Assembly: GCA_016839845.1 (NCBI GenBank)
Contig: JAEOTL010000283.1
Span: 1-12,060, forward strand
From: Promethearchaeota archaeon
GTDB taxonomy: Archaea > Asgardarchaeota > Lokiarchaeia > Sigynarchaeales > SOKP01
Direction of reading: 5' to 3'
Length of the DNA stretch: 12,060 nucleotides
The notes beneath the pieces are model-generated. The model had not been told where the DNA came from. It saw only the letters and a list, made by a program, of their open reading frames with translations, and searched no databases. The translations under genes and the position numbers were made by a program. Numbering within the stretch: position 1 is the first letter of the stretch; each line of letters begins with the position of its first letter. Positions 1 through 7,039 of the stretch are shown here, in pieces.

Positions 1-135
1 AGTACTTTATTATACTTCTTTATGTAATTTAGGTTATATTTTATTGTTTTGCTAAATAATATTAAAATTGATCGTAAGTTATCTTAATAAAGAGAAAGAA
101 CAATAGTTTTACAATAAGAAAAAAAAATTTCCTCT

Positions 136-537
136 GTGACATTAATGGCAAAAGTTCTTAGAGATTTATGGATATTAACAGCAAGCGGTACCACTGTGTA
201 TAGCCGAGTTATCGATCCAAGGGTAAATCCTCAGCTTTTCGGTGCACTTATGAGTGCATTAAACACCTTTGCAGAGAAGCTAACTAACGAAGGAATGACC
301 AATTTTGAATTAAGCAATATACGTTTCTCGATAGTTAAGCAAAACAAATTCTTATTTGTGGCAAGCTCATCCAATAAAATTAAAGCAAAGAAAGTTTTTA
401 ATGAAATACGGACAGTTTCCACGAAGTTTTTTGATTTATACCCCGAAGAGATGTTAGAGAATTGGGATAGTAATATAGATCTTTTTGATAACTTTTTAGA
501 TGCTATAAAAAGTTCCCTTGAAAATGAATCTAAATAA
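136..537 (+). CDS. Longin-like (roadblock/longin superfamily) small protein
   Basis: A small soluble protein of 130-133 residues. Its pattern fits a longin-like fold: two N-terminal strands around a turn (LWILTASGTTVYSRV, about residues 11-25), a helix (about 33-52), strands (IRFSIVKQ and KFLFVASSS, about 62-79), and a helix ending in FFDLYPEE (about 84-106). Longin-like and roadblock proteins are small adaptors or regulators of GTPases and vesicle-type machinery, and they are numerous in Asgard archaea. The exact partner cannot be told. The start is GTG at 136 or ATG at 145 (MAKVLRD). The ATG is plausible because the next residues begin the first strand. No good ribosome site precedes either. 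There are no cysteines, no membrane segment and no recognised catalytic motif. The next gene follows after about 100 bases on the same strand. The fold call comes from reading the pattern by eye; the coding call is firm. Confidence 0.72.
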   Translation: MTLMAKVLRDLWILTASGTTVYSRVIDPRVNPQLFGALMSALNTFAEKLTNEGMTNFELSNIRFSIVKQNKFLFVASSSNKIKAKKVFNEIRTVSTKFFDLYPEEMLENWDSNIDLFDNFLDAIKSSLENESK

Positions 538-643
538 CGCAGGTATAATTTTTAACTATATCTTTTTAATTGAAATCTTTTAAACACTATGGATTTAGAT
601 TTCATAACCATAAAAATTTTAAGAGAATTTAGATATCATTTAA

Positions 644-964
644 GTGACAAGACACATGAAAGAGAAAAAAAACGATATGGATAAAACCATTGAGAACAAT
701 GCAGATAGATCTAGATTTATACCTTCAAATATTATGGACTACCTTATTAAAAATTTATCAAATCCACGTTTTTTAGGATCAATACATTTGAAGAAAGAGA
801 TGAACCCAAATTATAGTCAGGTCAAAGATCTGATTGCAAGTGAATCAGAACTAAAATTAACTAAATCATTAAAAAGCACGATATTCAATCCTTTGACAAA
901 AATCTTGATAGTTGCTGCTGTAATTTTTAATATCCTCTGGTTTACTTTGATTTATCTCTTATAA
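644..964 (+). CDS. Hypothetical protein with a single C-terminal membrane helix
   Basis: I do not recognise this family. The protein has a charged, hydrophilic N-terminus (about 25 residues rich in Lys, Asp, Glu and Asn), a middle part with several helical stretches (about residues 27-80), and one hydrophobic segment at the extreme C-terminus (about 86-106, KILIVAAVIFNILWFTLIYLL). That is a tail-anchored layout, which would leave the body facing the cytoplasm. There is no N-terminal signal peptide. The start is uncertain: GTG at 644, ATG at 656 and ATG at 677 are all in frame, and none has a clear ribosome site. An AT-rich TATA-like stretch near 610-624 would place transcription at about 640, so a leaderless message starting at 644 or 656 is possible. 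It could be a real small protein of 95-106 residues; coding status rests on the open frame and the well-formed terminal helix. Confidence 0.6.
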   Translation: MTRHMKEKKNDMDKTIENNADRSRFIPSNIMDYLIKNLSNPRFLGSIHLKKEMNPNYSQVKDLIASESELKLTKSLKSTIFNPLTKILIVAAVIFNILWFTLIYLL

Positions 965-1026
965 AACACCCTCCTTTTAAAAAAAATCCCAGAAATATAT
1001 ATATATTATTTCCTTGCAATTAATTT

Positions 1027-1070
1027 AAAAGATATTTATATCTTTTTCAAAATTAGTAATTATAACTAAT
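1027..1070. promoter_or_regulatory. Two inverted repeats in the control region of the GlpA-like operon
   Basis: The first repeat has perfect 9-base arms (AAAAGATAT at 1027-1035 and ATATCTTTT at 1038-1046) around a 2-base centre. The second has 6-base arms (ATTAGT at 1052-1057 and ACTAAT at 1065-1070) around a 7-base AT-only centre. They are 5 bases apart and lie 45-88 bases before the ATG of the first gene. Both overlap TATA-like sequence, so they could be operators over the promoter. The binding protein is unknown, and short palindromes also arise by chance in AT-rich DNA. Confidence 0.4.
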
Positions 1071-1114
1071 ACTGGTTATTCGAATGAAATAATAAAAAAA
1101 AGGGGATTATTCCT

Positions 1115-2587
1115 ATGATTTACGATGTTATTATTATCGGTGGTGGAGTCACAGGTTGTTGCATTGCTCGAACACTCGCCAAGTATGACCTTAAAGTCTG
1201 TTTACTTGAAAAGGAGGCAGAAATTGCATCTGGAACAACAAAAGCTAACTCTGGAGTAGTCCATGCTGGATATGCATCCCCTCGAGACTATATTAAAAGA
1301 CATATGGCTATAAAAGGAAATTCACTTTATACTCAAGCAGTAAAAGAACTTAATTTCCCATTTAAAAGAATAGGTTCTTTTGTAGTAGCTCTAGAAGACA
1401 ATCAAATCAAAATCTTGGACGAAGAAAGAAAGAAGGGAATCGAAGATGGTATAAAAGGTTTAGAACTAATCCTGGATAAAAAAGAAATTAAAAAAATGGA
1501 ACCTAACATTACTGATGATGTTGTTGGCGTTTTACATGCTCCATCTGCGGGTTTAGTGAGTCCATATGAATTAACCTTCGCATTAGCTGACAATGCTGCT
1601 AACAATGGGGTTAAATTCTTCAGGAATCAAGAAGTAATTAAGATTAAACATCAAGATTATACATTTACAATAAGAACATATAAAGGTGAATTCCAAGGTA
1701 AAAATTTGATTAATGCTGCGGGACTTTATGCAGCTCAAATTTCTAATATGTTGGGACTAGACTATTTTAACATTCTGCCCAGAAAGGGTGAATATGTGTT
1801 ATTTGATAGGAATGCGATTCAACTAAACAAAATTCTCTTTCCCATGCCCACTGAAGTGTCAAAAGGAATATTAATTTGCCCAACTCTACATGGGAATACC
1901 TTTGCTGGACCTAATGCTCAAAATATTACTGATCGTGAGGACGTATCGACTACTATCGCGGGTTTGAAGGAGATTTTAGAAGGAGGGAGAAAATTAGTCC
2001 CAAGTCTCCCATTAAGAAGTTCCATCAAAAATTTCGCGGGTCTTAGAGCTGTTCCTAATACATATGATTTTATTATCGATAATACTGATGTATATGGTTT
2101 TATTAATGTAGCGGGTATCTTATCACCTGGATTAACAGCAACTTTTGCCATAGCTGAAAAAGTAATAGAATATCTTGAATTATTAGGAGTAGAATTGAAA
2201 GAAAAAGAAGATTATAACCCAATACGACCCAAACCTGAAAGATTCAATGAATTTTCCAGAGAAGAACTTGATAAGAAAATAAAAGAAGATTCTGCTTGGG
2301 GAAGAATTATTTGTCGTTGTGAAACGATACCCGAAAAGGAGATAATAAATGCTATTCGAGCTCCAGTAGGGGCAACCACAATTGATGGCGTCAAGTTCCG
2401 GTGTAGACCTGGTATGGGACGTTGTACTGGAGGATTTTGTAGACCGCGAGTAATGGAGATTTTGTCAAGAGAGTTGAAGATACCTTTTGAACAAATCACT
2501 AAAAGAGGAGATGATACAAATTTACTAGTCGGAAAAACAAAGGAATTTATTTCAAGAGATTTATCGCGAGGTGACATTAGGGAATGA
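1115..2587 (+). CDS. GlpA-like FAD-dependent dehydrogenase with C-terminal BFD-like [2Fe-2S] domain
   Basis: A flavoprotein of the DAO/GlpA family, 490 residues. The N-terminus carries the FAD dinucleotide motif GGGVTG (9-14) and the acidic residue E32 that ends the second strand, followed by SGTTKANSGVVHAGY (39-53). A second FAD contact, INVAGILSPGLTA, lies near 330-342. The C-terminus (398-450) is a BFD-like [2Fe-2S] domain with C400-x-C402, C430, C437 and C442 in the typical RPGMGRCTGGFC setting. Proteins of this layout are annotated as anaerobic glycerol-3-phosphate dehydrogenases. The SGTTKANSG motif is also shared with L-2-hydroxyglutarate-type oxidases, so the substrate is uncertain. 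It has no membrane segment and is probably cytosolic. The start is ATG at 1115 after a GGGGAT ribosome site. Its stop overlaps the next start by 4 bases (ATGA), which indicates translational coupling. It heads a three-gene operon known from Thermotoga and clostridia. Confidence 0.9.
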   Translation: MIYDVIIIGGGVTGCCIARTLAKYDLKVCLLEKEAEIASGTTKANSGVVHAGYASPRDYIKRHMAIKGNSLYTQAVKELNFPFKRIGSFVVALEDNQIKILDEERKKGIEDGIKGLELILDKKEIKKMEPNITDDVVGVLHAPSAGLVSPYELTFALADNAANNGVKFFRNQEVIKIKHQDYTFTIRTYKGEFQGKNLINAAGLYAAQISNMLGLDYFNILPRKGEYVLFDRNAIQLNKILFPMPTEVSKGILICPTLHGNTFAGPNAQNITDREDVSTTIAGLKEILEGGRKLVPSLPLRSSIKNFAGLRAVPNTYDFIIDNTDVYGFINVAGILSPGLTATFAIAEKVIEYLELLGVELKEKEDYNPIRPKPERFNEFSREELDKKIKEDSAWGRIICRCETIPEKEIINAIRAPVGATTIDGVKFRCRPGMGRCTGGFCRPRVMEILSRELKIPFEQITKRGDDTNLLVGKTKEFISRDLSRGDIRE

Positions 2588-3882
2588 AATCGTATGATGT
2601 CGATGTAGTAGTTATTGGGGGAGGTTCTGCTGGCTTGGCTGCGGCAATTGTAGTTAAAAAAGCAGATCTAGATGTGTTAATTTTAGAGAGAGACAAAGAA
2701 TTAGGAGGAATTACTCTTCAATGTATTCATAATGGATTCGGACTCCACGAATTTGAAGAAGAGTTAACTGGTCCCGAATACATTCAAAGGTTTATTAATC
2801 AAATTGAAGAGTTTAAAATTCCCTATAAATTAGACACTATGGTAATTGAAATCACTCCTGAAAAAACTGTATATGCCGTAAACAATATGGACGGTTTAAT
2901 TGAAATAAGACCTAAAGCAATAATACTTGCAATGGGTTGCCGCGAGAGGACCAGAGGAGCTATCAATATTCCTGGGTTTCGGCCAGCGGGCGTATATACT
3001 GCGGGACAAGCACAAAGATTTGTGAATATTGAAGGGTATTTACCCGGGAGAAGTTATGTTATTTTAGGTAGTGGTGATATTGGGATGATTATGGCCCGTC
3101 GCCTTACATGGGAAGGTTGTAAAGTACAAGCTGTCGTGGAGATTCAACCTTATGTTAGCGGTCTTCTCAGAAATGAAGTTCAATGTTTAGAAGATTATGG
3201 TATCCCGCTTATCACAAGTTATACCATCACTAAAATTCATGGAAAGGATAGAGTGCAAGGAGTTACAATATCTAAGGTTGATCGCAACTTTGATAGAGTT
3301 ATTGGTTCAGAGAAGTTTATCGAATGTGATACAATATTATTATCTGTTGGGCTAATACCCGAGAATGAATTAACGAGGGAAGCGGGAGCTGAAATATCAG
3401 AAATGGGGGGCCCATTAATAGATAATAATTTAGAGACAACTCTAGAAGGAATATTTGCATGTGGGAATGTGTTACAAGTACATGACTTAGTTGATTTAGT
3501 AACTGCAGAAGCAAAACGAGCAGGTTTTAATGCCGTCGAATATGTTAAAAATCGATATGGGAAAAAAATAGAGAAACCGAAACAAATTTATTGTAGTGCG
3601 GGAGAAAACGTTAGCTATGTTAAACCCGATTTAATTAACCAATCAGATTTAGGAAAGGATATCATCTTTTCTTTTCGAGTAAAAAGACCTGACAGACGAA
3701 TTCAAATTCAGTTTAAAGATGATAAGAATAGGATTTTATATAAAAGGAAGAGAAGATACGTGATTCCAAGCGAAATGCTTGAAATTAAAATTAACTTTAA
3801 TGAAATTAATATAGATCCTGATTGTAAAAGTATAATGGTTGATGTAATACCTCGACCAGAGGTTTTGATTGAAGAGGATTAA
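2584..3882 (+). CDS. FAD/NAD(P)-binding oxidoreductase (pyridine nucleotide-disulfide reductase-like), partner of the GlpA-like enzyme
   Basis: A 432-residue flavoprotein with two dinucleotide folds. The FAD motif is GGGSAG (12-17) with E35. The NAD(P) motif is GSGDIG (162-167). The connecting AMGCRERTRG (116-125) and the FAD-ribityl contact GIFACGN (289-295) are also present. GGITLQCIHNGFG (41-53) with C47 sits where disulfide-reductase relatives carry redox-active residues, but a CxxC pair is absent. A C-terminal extension (about 330-432) of mostly strands ends in RPEVLIEED, as in other members of this operon family. The likely role is to pass electrons between the GlpA-like subunit and NAD(P) or another carrier; this is inferred from operon context. 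The start is ATG at 2584, overlapping the upstream stop, with a strong GAGGTGA ribosome site at 2568-2574. The next gene starts 15 bases downstream. Confidence 0.88.
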   Translation: MKSYDVDVVVIGGGSAGLAAAIVVKKADLDVLILERDKELGGITLQCIHNGFGLHEFEEELTGPEYIQRFINQIEEFKIPYKLDTMVIEITPEKTVYAVNNMDGLIEIRPKAIILAMGCRERTRGAINIPGFRPAGVYTAGQAQRFVNIEGYLPGRSYVILGSGDIGMIMARRLTWEGCKVQAVVEIQPYVSGLLRNEVQCLEDYGIPLITSYTITKIHGKDRVQGVTISKVDRNFDRVIGSEKFIECDTILLSVGLIPENELTREAGAEISEMGGPLIDNNLETTLEGIFACGNVLQVHDLVDLVTAEAKRAGFNAVEYVKNRYGKKIEKPKQIYCSAGENVSYVKPDLINQSDLGKDIIFSFRVKRPDRRIQIQFKDDKNRILYKRKRRYVIPSEMLEIKINFNEINIDPDCKSIMVDVIPRPEVLIEED

Positions 3883-3897
3883 TAGGAGGAAAAAAAT

Positions 3898-4281
3898 ATG
3901 TCGGAATCAGAGCTTCCAGAAGGAAGAAAGGATATACGTTGCATTGTATGTCCAACAGGTTGTCTCGTTCATGTTGAAAACATTAACGGGGAGTTAATTA
4001 TTGAAGGACATTCTTGTAAAAGGGGTGAAGATTATGCCAGAGATGAATTCATTGCCCCAAAGAGAATTCTAACAACGACTATGAGAGTAGAAAACGGATT
4101 CCTCCCATTAGTACCTGTGAGAACAGATAAACCCATTCCTAAAGAGAAACTTCAAGAAACCTTAAAAGAAATAGCAAAAAGGAAAATTAAAGCCCCTATT
4201 AAGATGGGAGATGTTTTAATAAAGAACGTAATAGGATTAGAAGTAAATATTATTGCCAGTAGAGACTTAATTGAAGTATAA
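3898..4281 (+). CDS. DUF1667 family four-cysteine protein
   Basis: A 127-residue protein with the DUF1667 signature: C15-x2-C18-P-x-G-C22 near the N-terminus and C40-K-R-G downstream. The four cysteines together could bind an iron-sulfur cluster or zinc. The rest (PKRILTTTMRVENGFLPLVPVRT, about 54-76, then a lysine-rich helix and a C-terminal strand region) matches the family by eye and resembles the small terminal domains of molybdopterin-type oxidoreductases. In bacteria this gene is nearly always third after a GlpA-like enzyme and an NAD/FAD oxidoreductase, as here. It is probably a small electron-transfer or assembly subunit of that complex, but its precise role is not established. The start is ATG at 3898, 8 bases after a strong AGGAGG site (3884-3889). 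It ends the operon, and T-runs follow. Confidence 0.87.
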   Translation: MSESELPEGRKDIRCIVCPTGCLVHVENINGELIIEGHSCKRGEDYARDEFIAPKRILTTTMRVENGFLPLVPVRTDKPIPKEKLQETLKEIAKRKIKAPIKMGDVLIKNVIGLEVNIIASRDLIEV

Positions 4282-4287
4282 GACATT

Positions 4288-4320
4288 CCCTTTTTTTCTA
4301 TTCTATTTATCTCTTTTTTG
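4288..4320 (+). terminator. Oligo-T terminator after the GlpA-like operon
   Basis: T-rich run just after the DUF1667 stop, with a T7 at 4291-4297 and a T6 at 4314-4319 inside pyrimidine-rich sequence. No stem is needed: oligo-T tracts alone end archaeal transcription. Its position, followed by a TATA-like box, fits the boundary between two transcription units. Confidence 0.55.
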
Positions 4321-4334
4321 AATGATTATTAATT

Positions 4335-4346
4335 AATTATAAATAC
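4335..4346 (+). promoter_or_regulatory. TATA-like box for the GlcD/GlcF unit
   Basis: The sequence TTATAAATA lies at about 4337-4345 in an AT-rich block. Transcription would begin near 4366-4370, which leaves a leader of about 20 bases before ATG 4387. That ATG has no ribosome site, which fits a short-leader or leaderless message. Predicted by eye only. Confidence 0.45.
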
Positions 4347-4386
4347 TTCTGGAAATAACTCTTTATTATTTATTGATTTATCCAGT

Positions 4387-5766
4387 ATGTCTAAAATGAA
4401 TAAAGAAGAAATTTTAAATAGTTTAGAGGGTATTGTAGGTAAGGATTTTGCATCAAATAAAGCAGAGGATTTATATATTTATTCTCAAGATCCTGGAGCT
4501 TCAGAACCTCGTCCAGTTGATTTTGTAGTTATGCCCCGTTCAGCAGAGGAAATTCAAAAAATTGTAAAATTAGCAAATACTGAAAGTATTCCACTTATCC
4601 CAATGGGAGGTGGTCTTACTCTCAGTGGATTGATTCTTCCTGTTCATGGGGGAATCGTATTGGATATGAAAAGAATGGATAGAATTCTTGAAATTAATAG
4701 TTTAGGACGATATGCTGTTTTAGAAGCAGGTGTAACAACGGGATCACTAGTGTCATACTTGAAAGAACATTATCCAGATTTACAAGCTCCGATCCCTGAC
4801 GCACCAACATCAGCAACGGTCGCAGGGAACGTACTAATTCACGGATCAGGTTCTCTCTCCCAGAAGTATGGACACCATGCAGGGATGATTAATGGATTGG
4901 AAGTAGTGTTACCGACGGGAGAAATAGCTAAATTTGGTTCGTGTGCAATTTCAAAATACTGGTTCTCAAAGTCACCTATCCCAGATTTAATTGGTTTATT
5001 CACGAGTAGTTTCGGTACAACTGGTATTATTACAAGAGTGTCGATAAAATTATATCCAAATCCTAAAGAACGGGATCTTATCTTTGGGTTAACTCAGGAT
5101 TTTGGGGGGCTCCCAAACTTAATGTCTAAAATAACTTATACCGAATTCGCAGAAGATATTATGATAGGACATTCTCATACCCCCATTAATATGAAAAATT
5201 TTTGCATAGTTATGGTATATATCGCCGGAAACTCAAAAGAAGAAATGGATTTAAAAAAATCAACGATTCAAAAAATATTTAAAGAAAATAACATTCAAGC
5301 GGCCCCAGTACCAGCTCAAACAAGGAGTTATATGATGGATCACCCCCAGTATACCGCTGCTTTTGCAGCAGACTGGAGGAAGGGAGGTGGTTTCGAATAT
5401 GTGGGATCCTTTATTCCATTAGAAAAAATTCCTGAAGCAATAGAGAAAGGAGTAATTATTTCAGAAAAATATGGGTTAGTCCCATCGTTATTGTGCAGAA
5501 TTATAGGAAGTGGTCATGCTGTCATGTTTTCTGTAACATTCCCCTTTAATCGAGCAGATCCCGATGATAGGAAAAATGCTAGAGAAGGATTAGAAGAAAC
5601 AAATAAAATGGTTTTGGAAATAGGTGGAGTTCCCTGGAAAACAGAATTAATAGGACAAAAACTTACTATGGAGAAAGCAGATCCGCATTATAGGGATTTG
5701 TTTAAACGAGTTCGAAATCTGTTAGATCCAAATGGGATAATGAACCCTGGAAATTGGGAGGTGTAG
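4387..5766 (+). CDS. GlcD-type FAD-binding oxidase/dehydrogenase (2-hydroxy acid, lactate/glycolate class)
   Basis: A 459-residue member of the vanillyl-alcohol oxidase/GlcD superfamily. The N-terminal PCMH-type FAD-binding domain spans about residues 43-225. It has VVMPRSAEEIQKIVKLAN (47-64), the pyrophosphate loop PMGGGLTLSG (72-81), an APIPDAPTSATVAGNV segment (134-149) and LFTSSFGTTGIITRVSIKLYP (204-223) contacting FAD. The C-terminal FAD-linked oxidase domain ends with RVRNLLDPNGIMNPGNWEV, the usual family ending. Relatives oxidise D-lactate, glycolate or D-2-hydroxyglutarate and hand electrons to an Fe-S partner; the substrate here cannot be decided. That partner follows after 3 bases, so the two form a GlcD/GlcF-like pair. 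The protein is soluble, with no signal peptide. The start is ATG at 4387, with ATG at 4396 as an alternative. No ribosome site is seen and an upstream TATA-like box supports a new transcript. Confidence 0.9.
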   Translation: MSKMNKEEILNSLEGIVGKDFASNKAEDLYIYSQDPGASEPRPVDFVVMPRSAEEIQKIVKLANTESIPLIPMGGGLTLSGLILPVHGGIVLDMKRMDRILEINSLGRYAVLEAGVTTGSLVSYLKEHYPDLQAPIPDAPTSATVAGNVLIHGSGSLSQKYGHHAGMINGLEVVLPTGEIAKFGSCAISKYWFSKSPIPDLIGLFTSSFGTTGIITRVSIKLYPNPKERDLIFGLTQDFGGLPNLMSKITYTEFAEDIMIGHSHTPINMKNFCIVMVYIAGNSKEEMDLKKSTIQKIFKENNIQAAPVPAQTRSYMMDHPQYTAAFAADWRKGGGFEYVGSFIPLEKIPEAIEKGVIISEKYGLVPSLLCRIIGSGHAVMFSVTFPFNRADPDDRKNAREGLEETNKMVLEIGGVPWKTELIGQKLTMEKADPHYRDLFKRVRNLLDPNGIMNPGNWEV

Positions 5767-5769
5767 AAA

Positions 5770-6981
5770 ATGCTATCAAATCAAAAAAGTCGTGAAGAAT
5801 TAGGGTTAAAGTATTATGAGCAGATAATACATAGATGTTTTAGATGTGGTTACTGCAAGTTTACGGCAGATTCAATTGATATTAATTGCCCTAGTTATAA
5901 AAAGTTTAAATTTGAATCTTTCAGTACAGGAGGACGCTTGTGGCTAATTTACGGTTTAATGTCTAATGAACTCGAATGGAGTGACTATTTGAGTAAAATA
6001 CTATATGCCTGTACAACTTGTGGAAATTGTGGTGAGAACTGTAAACTCTTGAGTCGAAAATTGGGATCAGAATTTGCAGTAGATATAATTGAATTTGCTA
6101 GAGCAGAAGCATTTAAAAATGGATTTTGTTCGGAAAAGGCAATTAATTTCGGAGATCATACTGCTAAAGAACACAATCCATATCTTGAAAAACATGAAGA
6201 CCGGTTATCTTGGCTCCCAAAAGATTTTGAAAATCCCGAAGACCCAGAAATCGGATATTTTGTAGGTTGTACCTCGTCCTACCGTGAAAAAGAACTAGCT
6301 AGAAATACATTCGAAGTTCTCAAGAAAATCGGTGTCAAATTTACTGTTTTTCGAGAGGAATGGTGCTGTGGATCACCACTCCTTAGGACTGGTCAAAGAG
6401 AAATAGCAATAGACCAAGCTAAACATAATATTGAACTGTTTCAAAACAAAAATATCAAAACCATTGTTACCTCTTGTGCGGGTTGTTATCGAACCATCAA
6501 GGACGATTACTCAAGGATTTTCTATGATGAAATTTCTGAAGATAAATTACCATTTGAAGTTCTTCATATCTCAGAATATATCAAGAAGCTCTTAGACGAA
6601 AATAAGATAGAGTTTAAAAAGAAATTAGAGGGGGATAGAAAAGTAACATACCATGACCCATGCCATCTCGGCCGCCATGTTGGATTGTATGACGATCCAC
6701 GAGAAATAATAAAACGAATTCCTGGATTAAAGTTAGTAGAAATGCGCAAAATTAAAGGAGATGCAACCTGTTGTGGTGCTGGAGGAGGAGTCAAAGCTGG
6801 ATTTTCTGAATGGGCTTTGGAAATGGCAAGTAATCGCGTTGAGGAAGCATTAGAAACAGGAGCAGAAATATTAGTCACTACTTGTCCATTCTGTGAGCAT
6901 AATTTTGCAGATGCTATAAAAGAACATAATTATGATATCAAGGTCATGGATTTAGTGACTTTATTAAAAGAAATTTTATAG
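5770..6981 (+). CDS. GlcF/HdrD-like iron-sulfur protein with two 4Fe-4S and two CCG domains
   Basis: A 403-residue electron-transfer subunit. The N-terminal ferredoxin-like part has C23-x2-C26-x2-C29-x10-C40-P and C81-x2-C84-x2-C87-x3-C91, enough for two [4Fe-4S] clusters; the x10 gap in the first motif is longer than the usual x3. Two CCG domains follow: C167, C199-C200-G201, C236-x2-C239, and then C298, C334-C335-G336, C372-x2-C375. This is the arrangement of GlcF, HdrD and related proteins, in which CCG domains hold special iron-sulfur clusters. It should accept electrons from the GlcD-like flavoprotein just upstream. The ribosome site GGAGGTG (5757-5763) overlaps the upstream stop codon, so translation is probably coupled. 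No membrane segment is present, unlike HdrDE systems with a separate cytochrome; no cytochrome gene is in this window. Confidence 0.9.
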   Translation: MLSNQKSREELGLKYYEQIIHRCFRCGYCKFTADSIDINCPSYKKFKFESFSTGGRLWLIYGLMSNELEWSDYLSKILYACTTCGNCGENCKLLSRKLGSEFAVDIIEFARAEAFKNGFCSEKAINFGDHTAKEHNPYLEKHEDRLSWLPKDFENPEDPEIGYFVGCTSSYREKELARNTFEVLKKIGVKFTVFREEWCCGSPLLRTGQREIAIDQAKHNIELFQNKNIKTIVTSCAGCYRTIKDDYSRIFYDEISEDKLPFEVLHISEYIKKLLDENKIEFKKKLEGDRKVTYHDPCHLGRHVGLYDDPREIIKRIPGLKLVEMRKIKGDATCCGAGGGVKAGFSEWALEMASNRVEEALETGAEILVTTCPFCEHNFADAIKEHNYDIKVMDLVTLLKEIL

Positions 6982-7039
6982 AATTTGAATTGAATATAAT
7001 CAAATACAAATGCAATTAAATTAGAAAAGGAGGATAAAA

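Noticed and set aside
2212..2577. Long open frame on the minus strand inside the GlpA-like gene
   Set aside because: It lies fully opposite a well-supported coding region with conserved cysteines, and its translation has no recognisable domain or ribosome site. The other antisense frames were dismissed for the same reason.
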